47,409 nt of DNA from assembly GCF_947493425.1 (NCBI RefSeq), contig NZ_CANLRP010000049.1:1-47409 (forward strand), read 5' to 3'. Each line of letters opens with the position of its first letter. The first letter of the stretch is position 1. The DNA is from an uncultured Microscilla sp. GTDB lineage: Bacteria > Bacteroidota > Bacteroidia > Cytophagales > Microscillaceae. Made by a program: the position numbers and the translations under genes. The notes beneath the pieces were generated by a model. The model did no database searches. It worked only from the letters and a program-made list of their open reading frames with translations, and had not been told where the DNA came from. Of this stretch, positions 8,499-16,329 are shown one piece after another.

Positions 8499-8604
8499 AA
8501 ACCTTGCTCCTTTAGATAACTTTATTCAAGTTTAACTATTGAAAGTTAGTGTTTTAACGAGTGACCATATTTGCTTTTTGGAGGTTTTTTAGCTTCGTAG
8601 AGTT

Positions 8605-8620
8605 AGGAGGCAAGCCTCCT
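8605..8620. other. Short GC-rich hairpin downstream of AraC-type gene
   Basis: AGGAGGC (8605-8611) and GCCTCCT (8614-8620) form a 7-bp stem with a 2-nt gap, or a 6-bp stem with a 4-nt loop. No T-run follows, so it is not a clear terminator; it may be part of a repeat or an operator. Confidence 0.4.
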
Positions 8621-8653
8621 GTGGTTAAATTTTCGCGTTTAGCGTGATTTTCG

Positions 8654-8956
8654 ATGAATTTTGTTTTCAGATGTGTTAAACCGAGCTTTAGCGAGTTTCT
8701 AAATCCTTCTAATCAAGTTCGGTTTACAACTCCGAACTTGTCTTTGGGGTTCAGCCTTTTATTAAATTACCAAGAAAATGGGGCTTGGGTAGACTTGGAG
8801 AACTTTTCAAAGACTGACAATTTTGGCTTGGGCTTACAAAATATGATTGACAAAGCTGAGGCTCTCAAGGGGCAAGTTATATTTCTGTCGAGCAAATGTG
8901 AAGGTTTTCAAACAACACTAAACATCAATATAAAAGCTCACTTATTATACCGATAA
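8654..8956 (+). pseudogene. Remnant of a sensor histidine kinase (C-terminal ATPase end)
   Basis: Only the last ~70 residues of this 100-residue ORF look like protein-coding ancestry. SLLLNYQENGAWVDLENFSK followed by NFGLGLQNMIDKAEAL (G-box at residues 58-64) and the terminal EGFQTTLNINI match the end of HATPase_c in NarL-partner kinases. The N- and D-boxes, the phosphoacceptor His and all sensory parts are absent. The first ~29 codons run through the REP-like palindrome at 8714-8740, so the reading frame there is accidental. It lies 60 bases upstream of an intact NarL-type response regulator, presumably its former partner. Confidence 0.7.
8714..8740. repeat. REP-like palindrome, copy B (perfect)
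   Basis: CAAGTTCGG (8714-8722), 9-nt loop, CCGAACTTG (8732-8740): a perfect 9-bp inverted repeat. Its reverse complement matches copy A at 12-38 closely, including the loop pattern and the following GATT. It sits exactly at the boundary where the kinase-like reading frame begins. Confidence 0.7.
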
Positions 8957-9015
8957 ATCGTAATAATTTGTATTTTAAGGCTTGAGTTGAATCAATCCTT
9001 AAAAGTACTATCTGA

Positions 9016-9687
9016 ATGAACACTATCAATATAGCTATTGTTGACTATCAGCAGCTCTTTAGAGAAGGGCTTACTTTTATTATTCATCAACATGCCGATT
9101 TAAAAATTGCATTAGAGGCTAAACATGGGAAAGACTTGCTCAACCAACTAGAACAAGCCGATAAATTGCCCGAGGTGATACTGATGGACATTAAAATGCC
9201 CCAAATGGACGGTATGGAATGCGCCAAAATACTCAAACAACGCTATCCAAAAATCAAAATTATTATCTTAACTGTATATGACCAAGAAGACTGTGTGCTG
9301 TATTTGCTCGACTTGGGAATCAATGGCTATTTGCGCAAGCTTACCTCAGGGCAGGACGTGTGCAAGGCTATCCGCACGGTGTACGAAAAGGGTTACTATT
9401 TCGATGATTTTGTTACCCAAATTATGTTGAGTGGGCTCAAGCGAAAGCGGCAAATTAGCTCTAAACCTAAGGTAGGGGGTGACGTACACCTAACCCCTCG
9501 CGAGCGTGAAGTATTAGCCTTGATTTTGAAAGAATATACTACCCAAGAAATTGCCAGCCAGTTGTTTGTGAGCATTCGCACTGTAGAAACGCATCGAAAA
9601 AATTTATTGACTAAGTTTGGGGTAAAAAACGTAGTGGGTTTGGTAGTCAAAGCTTTGCAAATGGGAGAGTTTTCGGTAGCCTCATGA
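9016..9687 (+). CDS. NarL/FixJ-type response regulator (receiver + LuxR HTH)
   Basis: A 223-residue protein. The receiver domain (1-125) has the phosphoacceptor Asp58 (ILMDIKMPQMDG), Thr86 and Lys108. The first acidic pair is VDY rather than the usual DD, so one Mg2+-coordinating acid is replaced by Tyr11. The LuxR-type HTH (about 155-215) shows LTPREREVLALI, TTQEIASQLFVSIRTVETHR and the recognition-helix region NLLTKFGVKNVVGLV. It is a cytoplasmic transcription factor. The cognate kinase was probably encoded immediately upstream, where only a C-terminal remnant survives. It is therefore now either orphan or controlled by another kinase. Confidence 0.9.
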   Translation: MNTINIAIVDYQQLFREGLTFIIHQHADLKIALEAKHGKDLLNQLEQADKLPEVILMDIKMPQMDGMECAKILKQRYPKIKIIILTVYDQEDCVLYLLDLGINGYLRKLTSGQDVCKAIRTVYEKGYYFDDFVTQIMLSGLKRKRQISSKPKVGGDVHLTPREREVLALILKEYTTQEIASQLFVSIRTVETHRKNLLTKFGVKNVVGLVVKALQMGEFSVAS

Positions 9688-9790
9688 AGATAAGGTAAAG
9701 GTAGGGTTGAATTGATGGTTTTTTGTTTGAATGAAACCCACAGTCATACCCCTTACGTAAACAAAAACATTGATCAAACTTTTAGAAATT

Positions 9791-10621
9791 ATGAAACATA
9801 CCATTCAGCGTTTTGTCTTGTTGTTATCAACAAGCTTGTTTTTTGCCCAGTGTAACCACCAACAGGCGCATACTACTACTTCTTCTAAAAACACGGTTTT
9901 TATTTGGGATTTTAGCAAGCCTAAAAAATACATTTACCGCTACACCACCACTCAAAAACACTCCTCTTTTCTGTCGGACGATAATGCAGACAAAGCAGCA
10001 GCTCAAACTATGGAGGCCACCTTGGTGGTAAAAGTAAAAAGCAATCAGATGGCAGATTTGATAGTGGCCAATATTCGGGAAAAAAAATCTATTTTGAATC
10101 AGAAAGCCTTTGGTAAAGGTTTCTCTGGGGCTGAGGCACAGGTCATTTATCAAGATTACCCAGCAGATGGGCAAATTCAAACACTGAAAGGAAACCTCTC
10201 CTTAGGTACCCTGTTTCCTTTGCCTCCTTATGACTTTGCCAAAGGTGGAAGCGCCAAAAGTGTAGTAAAACTGCCTTTTCATCTATATGGTTCTACTTTG
10301 TTTGCCAATGGTTATCATAAGTTGTATTATAAAGAAAGAACCAAAAAAAAGCAGCGAAACTGCGCTGTCTTAACTGGCGAGTGGAATGTGTCAGATTTGA
10401 AAGTACCAGAAGAGTTGAAGGCAGACGCAAAACTTGAGTATAAGGGCAAGGGCACTTATTTTTTCGACTATGAAAACCACTGTTTTGTATATTCTGAGGT
10501 AAATTTGCGCACAGAAATGTCAGCAGAGATGAAAGGCGGTGGTATCGGCAGCCTCGATAATGTAGCCCTGGACTCCCAGGTAAAAATAGTGTTGGAACTT
10601 ATAAAAGTAGAAGAATACTAA
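9791..10621 (+). CDS. Putative lipoprotein of unknown function
   Basis: A 276-residue protein from the ATG at 9791; an upstream in-frame TTG at 9770 is less likely because MKHTIQRFVLLLS begins a standard signal peptide. The hydrophobic core ends in LFFAQC with the candidate lipidated Cys at residue 21. Gln at the -1 position is unusual for a lipobox. The mature part is rich in beta-type sequence, with a GKGTYFFDYENHCFVYSEV stretch near the C-terminus. I recognise no family. It follows the response regulator by about 100 bases on the same strand. Confidence 0.65.
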   Translation: MKHTIQRFVLLLSTSLFFAQCNHQQAHTTTSSKNTVFIWDFSKPKKYIYRYTTTQKHSSFLSDDNADKAAAQTMEATLVVKVKSNQMADLIVANIREKKSILNQKAFGKGFSGAEAQVIYQDYPADGQIQTLKGNLSLGTLFPLPPYDFAKGGSAKSVVKLPFHLYGSTLFANGYHKLYYKERTKKKQRNCAVLTGEWNVSDLKVPEELKADAKLEYKGKGTYFFDYENHCFVYSEVNLRTEMSAEMKGGGIGSLDNVALDSQVKIVLELIKVEEY

Positions 10622-10746
10622 CCGTGGTAGTAGAGTTTTGATAAGAGGCAAGTCCTTAGATGACAATGCCTGTTGGTGTGAAAAGCCGCAACTAGAAAAC
10701 CTGCCTAATAAATTGCATTTCAGCTTTGGCAAGCCTTAATTTGACC

Positions 10747-12996
10747 ATGCAAAACCTGGAACTTTCGGAAGTGGCACAACTAGCCGTACATTATGTAAAT
10801 GCAACTCATCGGCACATATTTTTGACCGGCAAAGCAGGGTCGGGTAAAACTACCTTGCTCAAGTACATTATTCAAAACACTTACAAAACCACCGCAGTAG
10901 CAGCACCTACTGGCATTGCAGCCATCAACGCCGGAGGCGTAAGCTTGCACTCTCTTTTGCAATTGCCCATTGGTAGTTTTGTGCCTGAAGATAACCCCCA
11001 GATGCCCACTCACACCAGTAGCAATCGCCGCTTTTATACACCCAAGATTGTATTGGCAGAGCAACGAATTGGCAAAGAAAAACGCAAACTGCTCCGAAAG
11101 TTAGAGCTACTCATTATTGATGAGGTGAGTATGTTAAGAGCCGATTTGCTTGATTGTGCCGACCTTATTTTGCGCAAGGTTCGCCGGGACTCAAGCCCTT
11201 TTGGAGGCCTGCAAGTATTGTTTATTGGCGACCTGAACCAACTGCCCCCCATTGTGCGCCCCGACGAATGGCAGGTGCTTAGAAATTACTACTCCAGTAT
11301 CTTTTTTTTTGGTGCCAGAGCATTGGTGCACCACCCACCCGTGTATATCGAGTTAGACAAAATCTACCGTCAGTCTGACCAACGTTTTATCCAATTACTC
11401 AACCGTTTAAGAGACAATCAATTATACCCCGAAGATATACAGTTGCTCAACCAATACCACGACCCCGATCTGACAACAGACACTAAAGAAGGTTACATCA
11501 ATATTACTACCCACAACCACCAGGCAGATACGATTAATCAACAGGAATTGAGTAAAATTTTATCTGAAGTGTACAAGTATCCGGCAGAGGTAGAGGGCGA
11601 TTTTCCTGAACGTATGTACCCTTGTGCCGAAAAACTGGAACTTAAGAAGGGCACACAGGTCATGTTTATCAAAAATGATTCGGGCGAAAGCCCCCGCTAC
11701 TATAATGGTAAGATTGGCAAAGTGGTAGTATTGGAAGAGGATGCCATTGGTATAAGGGTAGACGACGAAACGGAAGGCAAGCAATCTAAGGTGATTTATG
11801 TGGCACCTTTTGCGTGGGAAAACAAACGTTACATAGTAGATAAAGAAACTGGTGAAACCGAAGAAGAAATTATCGGAACCTTTACTCAATATCCGCTCAA
11901 ACTTGCCTGGGCTATTACTGTACACAAAAGCCAGGGATTAACCTTCGAAAAAGCCATCTTAGACCTTTCCAAAACTTTTGCTCCCGGGCAAATGTATGTG
12001 GCACTTTCCCGCCTTACAGGTTTGCAGGGAATGGTATTGGCTGCCCCGATTCCGTCACGGCGAATTGCCCAAGACCCCAACCTGATAAGTTTTAACCAGC
12101 AAAAAGCTTCAGCGACTGTGCTCAGCGAAAATCTGGAAAAAGAAAGGCAAAGTTTTGTGATGAGGTTTGCTTACAAGGCCTTTGACTTGAATGGGTGGGA
12201 AAGCCTGCTCAAAGAACACTTACAGTCTTTTGACAAAGATGCGAAACTGTCGACAAAACAAGCTTTTAAAGGTTGGACAGAAGGTATATTAGCCGAGTTT
12301 GTACCCCTGCGAGAGGTAGCCGATAAGTTTGTCAACCAAATTGCCCGGATGCTTTCCTTTGCTCCATCTCGTCAAACCATTGAATATTTACAAGAACGGG
12401 TGGGCAAGGCTACGGCTTATTTTTTGCCCCAACTATTGGCTTTATTCGATAAGTTTGACGCCCACAAAAAAGAAGTAGGACAAAAGAAAAAAGTGAAAAA
12501 ATACCGCAAAGAATTGACAGAACTCCAGCAAGGTCTGATAGACCTCAACAAACAAATAGTGAAAGCCGAGCTATTGGTAAATAGTGTAGCCAATGACGAA
12601 ATATTGAGCAAAGAAAGCCTGGAAAATTCATCGAGCTACCAAGCCCAAAAACAGCATTTTTCGGTAGCCCAAAAAACACCTCAAACTTCTACTCACGACC
12701 TTACTTTTGAGCTATACCAGGCGGGCAAAAGCCCTGAAGAAATAGCCATAGAAAGGGGGCTAACTCCTGCCACTATCGAGGGACATTTGTCGCGTTTTGT
12801 AGAAAAGGGCGAGCTTTCGGTGACTGATTTTTTACCCCAGCCAGACCTGGACATTATTTTGGCAAAGTCGAAGCTTTTGCAAACTACCAGCCTCCAAACC
12901 CTCAAAGAAGCCCTACAGCATGTATATGACTACCCTCAGTTAAAAATGGCGCTGGCACATCAACGGTTTTTGGAGGGCAAACAAAGTAAAACTTAG
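10747..12996 (+). CDS. PIF1-like / RecD-like AAA helicase with C-terminal HTH domain
   Basis: A 749-residue superfamily 1B-type helicase. Walker A is GKAGSGKTT (about residues 28-36), PIF1-type motif Ia is APTGIAAINAGGVSLHSLL, and Walker B is LLIIDEVSML (about 122-131). GDLNQLPPI, the LDKIYRQSD motif, and the C-terminal AITVHKSQGLTFEKA and MYVALSRLTGL motifs complete the core (to ~450). Residues after ~640 hold a helix-turn-helix domain of the HTH_40 type (TFELYQAGKSPEEIAIERGL), common in Bacteroidota Pif1-like proteins. The ATG at 10747 is preferred over a TTG at 10726. Likely role: 5'-3' DNA unwinding in replication or repair. It converges on the minus-strand gene at 13067. Confidence 0.9.
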   Translation: MQNLELSEVAQLAVHYVNATHRHIFLTGKAGSGKTTLLKYIIQNTYKTTAVAAPTGIAAINAGGVSLHSLLQLPIGSFVPEDNPQMPTHTSSNRRFYTPKIVLAEQRIGKEKRKLLRKLELLIIDEVSMLRADLLDCADLILRKVRRDSSPFGGLQVLFIGDLNQLPPIVRPDEWQVLRNYYSSIFFFGARALVHHPPVYIELDKIYRQSDQRFIQLLNRLRDNQLYPEDIQLLNQYHDPDLTTDTKEGYINITTHNHQADTINQQELSKILSEVYKYPAEVEGDFPERMYPCAEKLELKKGTQVMFIKNDSGESPRYYNGKIGKVVVLEEDAIGIRVDDETEGKQSKVIYVAPFAWENKRYIVDKETGETEEEIIGTFTQYPLKLAWAITVHKSQGLTFEKAILDLSKTFAPGQMYVALSRLTGLQGMVLAAPIPSRRIAQDPNLISFNQQKASATVLSENLEKERQSFVMRFAYKAFDLNGWESLLKEHLQSFDKDAKLSTKQAFKGWTEGILAEFVPLREVADKFVNQIARMLSFAPSRQTIEYLQERVGKATAYFLPQLLALFDKFDAHKKEVGQKKKVKKYRKELTELQQGLIDLNKQIVKAELLVNSVANDEILSKESLENSSSYQAQKQHFSVAQKTPQTSTHDLTFELYQAGKSPEEIAIERGLTPATIEGHLSRFVEKGELSVTDFLPQPDLDIILAKSKLLQTTSLQTLKEALQHVYDYPQLKMALAHQRFLEGKQSKT

Positions 12997-13004
12997 ATTT
13001 ATGT

Positions 13005-13025
13005 GTGATTTTTCCGAAAAATCAC
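13005..13025. other. Inverted repeat just after the helicase gene
   Basis: GTGATTTTTC (13005-13014), one base, GAAAAATCAC (13016-13025): a perfect 10-bp palindrome, or a 9-bp stem with a CCG loop. It lies 9 bases past the helicase stop and may help end transcription, though no long T-run follows on the plus strand. Confidence 0.5.
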
Positions 13026-13029
13026 TAAA

Positions 13030-13057
13030 AAAGGAGCACCTGTCAATGTGCTCCTTT
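13030..13057 (-). terminator. Terminator of the RelA/SpoT-like gene
   Basis: AAAGGAGCAC (13030-13039) and GTGCTCCTTT (13048-13057) form a 10-bp stem with an 8-nt loop. The preceding A-run on the plus strand becomes a U-run on the minus strand, directly after the stop at 13067. Confidence 0.85.
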
Positions 13058-13066
13058 GGTGAATGA

Positions 13067-14575
13067 TTAATCTACTTTTAAAACCCTTTTTAAATCTGAA
13101 CTATAGCTTATTTCTTTAGCAATGTCCTGTTCTGCACTTGCATAAATATCTCTACTAATTTCTTTGAGTAATGTGCCTTCATCCTGGTTCAGGTTGAATG
13201 TTTGTCCGTGTTCAATACTAGCAATAAGCCATTTAACAAAAGCAATCTTACGGTCGTGTTTGCGGGTGTTGAGTGGGCCTCGTTTGGTGCTGAGCCCTGT
13301 TTTGTTTTGGTGGTTTGTAATGGCTTTTTGCTTGTTTGCCTTCAAAGTCCGTAACACTGGCTTTAGCCTTTTAACGGCTTTTTTGGGATCATCGCTGAAG
13401 TCTGAAGTTTTTCCTTCGTCAAAATCCCGGATAAAGCGGTATAAGCCGTGTCCACCTTGGTCTTTCTTGCTTACCATGCTTTGTAGGTGTAGCTGTAGCT
13501 CGCCTATATGCCCCGTAGTCAACCTCACGTTTATTTTCATATCTTGGTAGCCCGTCGCGGTAGGGTGCCCAATAGAGTTTTTGGTACCATATATTGTAAA
13601 ACAATCGTAAATGTAATTTCGTCCCTGCACCAGGTCGGTTACAGAATTAAATATCAAGGTACCCCTTACCAAGTCTTTGATCAAGGTAGCATCGTGGTAT
13701 TTATTTTGTTGTTTGTCATAGGCTCTGTCCCAACCCTTGATGTCAGACTTATGTGCCGTTACCTGCCTTTTACCCTTGTCCAACATGCCCTGAACCTTGG
13801 CTAACTGTGCGTCAAACTCTTTTTGAGATAAATTTGCTTGAATAAGCAGTTCTAGCAGTGCTGCTTCACTATCTACAGGGTTTTGCAAATCGATCCCTTG
13901 GTGGAGCCTGCCTTTATCGTCTTTTTGGGGGGTGATGCCTCCACTATTCATTCGGTCTATATACTGTGCTTTTTCTTGGGGTTTTGGGTGCAGTTTATCT
14001 ACCTTATCTGCGTACATTTGTTGTTCTAAGCGGTCGTTCATAGTACCCGCAGTCATTTTTCTACTTCTGGGGTCTTTTACAAAACTAGGCGCCATATATT
14101 TATGCATTGCCATTGCTAACCCTGGTTCATCTAGCTTATTAGGGTCAATATTTTCCCTATTTACTAAGTACTTAATGATTTGAGCGTGCAGCTCATGTTT
14201 ACCCATCTCTAAACCCTTAAACTCTTGCTTGAGCAAATCTAGGGTGTGGGTTACTTTAGCGTCTATATGTTTACTCTCCATCGAAAATTTGATGCTGCTC
14301 TGACTCCCAGAGTCATTGAGTGAGCGAAACGAGGTATGTGGCGCATGTTTAGAGCTATGTGGCGTGTGTTTAGACTTATGTGGCTTGTGTTTAGCGCTAT
14401 GTGTTGCCTGTTTAGAGTTATGGAGTGGCTGGCTTGATTGATCCCCCGATTTTGGGGTGCTTTTCTTTTTCTTTTTTTTCGATCGGCTTTGCTGATTGTT
14501 ACTCTGATTATTCTGAGCATTTTGACTATCCTTATCCTTTTTACTTTTACTTTTACTTGGTCCAAATAATGGCAT
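13067..14575 (-). CDS. RelA/SpoT-like domain protein with Lys/His-rich repeat N-terminus (candidate toxin)
   Basis: A 502-residue protein with no signal peptide. Residues 7-45 are Lys/Ser/Gln/Asn-rich with a run of six Lys. Residues 52-83 are about four 7-residue repeats of the SKHxPHx type. Residues ~100-215 form a helical region I do not recognise. Residues ~290-385 resemble a RelA/SpoT-like nucleotidyltransferase: KDLVRGTLIF (Asp301, cf. DLxGxR), GYQDMKINVRL (Tyr343, cf. GYxSxH), IGELQLHL (Glu359, cf. EIQIRT) and GGHGLYR (His376, Tyr379). The C-terminal ~100 residues are basic. I infer (p)ppGpp-like or other pyrophosphokinase activity. The disordered repeat N-terminus and orphan setting suggest a secreted or injected effector. 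No obvious immunity gene adjoins it. Confidence 0.55.
   Translation of the reverse strand: MPLFGPSKSKSKKDKDSQNAQNNQSNNQQSRSKKKKKKSTPKSGDQSSQPLHNSKQATHSAKHKPHKSKHTPHSSKHAPHTSFRSLNDSGSQSSIKFSMESKHIDAKVTHTLDLLKQEFKGLEMGKHELHAQIIKYLVNRENIDPNKLDEPGLAMAMHKYMAPSFVKDPRSRKMTAGTMNDRLEQQMYADKVDKLHPKPQEKAQYIDRMNSGGITPQKDDKGRLHQGIDLQNPVDSEAALLELLIQANLSQKEFDAQLAKVQGMLDKGKRQVTAHKSDIKGWDRAYDKQQNKYHDATLIKDLVRGTLIFNSVTDLVQGRNYIYDCFTIYGTKNSIGHPTATGYQDMKINVRLTTGHIGELQLHLQSMVSKKDQGGHGLYRFIRDFDEGKTSDFSDDPKKAVKRLKPVLRTLKANKQKAITNHQNKTGLSTKRGPLNTRKHDRKIAFVKWLIASIEHGQTFNLNQDEGTLLKEISRDIYASAEQDIAKEISYSSDLKRVLKVD
14325..14415 (-). repeat. 21-bp tandem repeat inside the RelA/SpoT-like gene
   Basis: About four tandem 21-bp units, each beginning TATGTGGC or TATGTGTT on the plus strand. 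They encode the 7-residue SKHxPHx repeats in the protein's N-terminus. Unit copies differ at several positions, so the expansion is not very recent. Confidence 0.7.
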
Positions 14576-14699
14576 AATTCCTTCCTTTAATATTTTTATT
14601 TATAACTTACAACAGGAAAGAGAAGGCATGAGGTGTTTTGTAATATAATTAATAGAGATATTTTTATGATTATAAATAGCTTTTGTAAAAAAAAACAAT

Positions 14700-14737
14700 A
14701 AAAAACCCCTGCATTACTTGTAATACAGGGGTTTTTT
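14700..14737. terminator. Bidirectional-looking terminator of the T9SS-linked operon
   Basis: An 18-bp stem with one mismatch (AAAAAACCCCTG at the left, CAGGGGTTTTTT at the right) and a 2-nt gap, 14700-14717 and 14720-14737. The A-run and T-run would serve as a U-tract on either strand. On the minus strand it follows the stop of the FG-GAP gene at 14760. Confidence 0.85.
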
Positions 14738-14759
14738 ACAGATTATTTTGCTTATAGTT

Positions 14760-16244
14760 TTATTGCACTATAAAAGATTTTTCTTCCGAAAACTTAGAGC
14801 TTTTAAAAGCTCCGTTAATCGTTTGTACACTCCAATAATATTTGCCTGGAGGCAAATTCTTAATCACCCAATGATCATGGTGTTGGGCATTGCCACTGTT
14901 GGCCACCAACCTAAAACCACTCTGGGCATTTGCCATAGGCGATAGTCGGTCATTTTTGCCTGGAGCAGTACCAATTCTTATATTATAAGTAAGCCCTTTA
15001 GTACCCTGCACCTTTTTCCATTTTAATTTTACAGCCTTGTGATTTACTTCAGCATCTAGGTCTGAGGGAGGTACAATGGCGATATTTTTCCCCTTGTCCA
15101 AGGTATTTTGGTATATTTTGGTGTGTTGGTTAAAATGTTGATCTTCACCTGTCATCAAAATATCCAGGTCACCATCATTGTCATAATCGCCCCAAGCCAC
15201 CGAGCCTGCCGACAAGCCCATCAGTTGAGCGTTGGCATCTTGAAAGTTACCCCCATTGTTTTGATAAACCTTAGACAACCTTTTGCCCTGATTGTCCATA
15301 CCATTAATCAAAATATCGAGGTCACCATCGTTGTCATAATCACCCCAGGCAAGCGAACTACGCGACACCTGTATCAGTGGAGTTTGGGTTACAACAAACT
15401 TGCCTTGGTGGTTTGTATACAGTAGTGTGGTTCGCTTACGGTTGCTGGCAAGCCCACTCATCAACAGATCTAAATCCCCGTCATTGTCATAGTCGCCCCA
15501 CACTGCTGTGCCACGCGACAAACCCATTAGGTTTGCCTGAATATCAGTAAATTGACCATTGTCGTTACGGTAAATTACGCACTTTGCCAGCTTTTTGGTA
15601 GGGTGGTACCTGCCCGATACCAAAATGTCCAAGTCACCATCGTTGTCATAGTCACCCCAGGCAGCCGTTCCGCGCGATACCCCCAACAAGTTAGCCTTGA
15701 TATTTACCAGCTTGCCATTGTCATTCCTGAATATTTGGGTTTTTCTGCCCCCACTTTTGGTATTGCCTGCCATCAACAAATCCAGGTCGCCGTCGTTGTC
15801 ATAATCGCCCCAAACTACGGTACTGGCGTATACTCCCCCCAGTTTTTGAGGCATTTCTTTAAAGTAATTGCTACCTTCATTGCTAAATACCTTGGCAATT
15901 CGGTTAAACCCATCTTGCCCGGTAAGCATCAAATCCAAGTCATTGTCGTTGTCCAGGTCAGTCCAGGCAAGGTTGTTCGACGCTACACTGTTTACCCCTG
16001 GCAAACTCGCCTCAATGTCTTCAAACTGCCCTTGGTTATTATTATAAATGCGGGTAACCCGTTTTTTACCGTCCCACCCCATTACAAATATATCCAGGTC
16101 ACCGTCATTGTCCTGATCTCCCCAGGCAACCGAACTATACTTAAGGTTGACAATGTTGGTTTTAATTTCTTTAAATTGAGCCTGGGCTTGTTGTATACCC
16201 ACCAGTAGCCCAAAGGTGCAAGCAAAATATTTTAGATATTTCAT
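14760..16244 (-). CDS. FG-GAP / VCBS repeat secreted protein
   Basis: A 494-residue secreted protein. The start MKYLKYFACTFG is chosen because a Sec signal peptide ending QAQA|Q (about residue 22) follows directly; a longer ORF begins at 16304. Seven FG-GAP/VCBS-type repeats of about 52 residues follow, each with the calcium-binding loop WGDYDNDGDLDI; the second is the degenerate WTDLDNDNDLDL. Residues ~400-494 form a fibronectin III-like module ending GKYYWSVQTING. No T9SS C-terminal sorting domain is visible, so it is probably periplasmic or released by another route. It is the third gene of a minus-strand operon with a PorP-OmpA protein and a type B T9SS substrate. Confidence 0.85.
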   Translation of the reverse strand: MKYLKYFACTFGLLVGIQQAQAQFKEIKTNIVNLKYSSVAWGDQDNDGDLDIFVMGWDGKKRVTRIYNNNQGQFEDIEASLPGVNSVASNNLAWTDLDNDNDLDLMLTGQDGFNRIAKVFSNEGSNYFKEMPQKLGGVYASTVVWGDYDNDGDLDLLMAGNTKSGGRKTQIFRNDNGKLVNIKANLLGVSRGTAAWGDYDNDGDLDILVSGRYHPTKKLAKCVIYRNDNGQFTDIQANLMGLSRGTAVWGDYDNDGDLDLLMSGLASNRKRTTLLYTNHQGKFVVTQTPLIQVSRSSLAWGDYDNDGDLDILINGMDNQGKRLSKVYQNNGGNFQDANAQLMGLSAGSVAWGDYDNDGDLDILMTGEDQHFNQHTKIYQNTLDKGKNIAIVPPSDLDAEVNHKAVKLKWKKVQGTKGLTYNIRIGTAPGKNDRLSPMANAQSGFRLVANSGNAQHHDHWVIKNLPPGKYYWSVQTINGAFKSSKFSEEKSFIVQ

Positions 16245-16261
16245 TAAGTTTCGTCTTTGTA

Positions 16262-16305
16262 AGTGATTGACCAAAAGCATTGTAGAATATTTTTGATCAA
16301 TCACT
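16262..16305. other. Long intra-operonic hairpin
   Basis: AGTGATTGA-C-CAAAA (16262-16276) pairs with TTTTG-A-TCAATCACT (16291-16305): 14 of 15 positions pair, with a 14-nt loop. It lies between the PorP-OmpA stop and the FG-GAP start and has no U-tract. It is more likely an mRNA stability, processing or operator element than a terminator. Confidence 0.6.
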
Positions 16306-16329
16306 GGTGTATTGATATGATTTTTAAAA

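Noticed and set aside
13067..14575. Extracellular contractile injection system effector of the DUF4157 type
   Set aside because: There is no HExxH metalloprotease-like signature or DUF4157 segment in the N-terminus, and no injection-system gene nearby. Effector status stays an inference.
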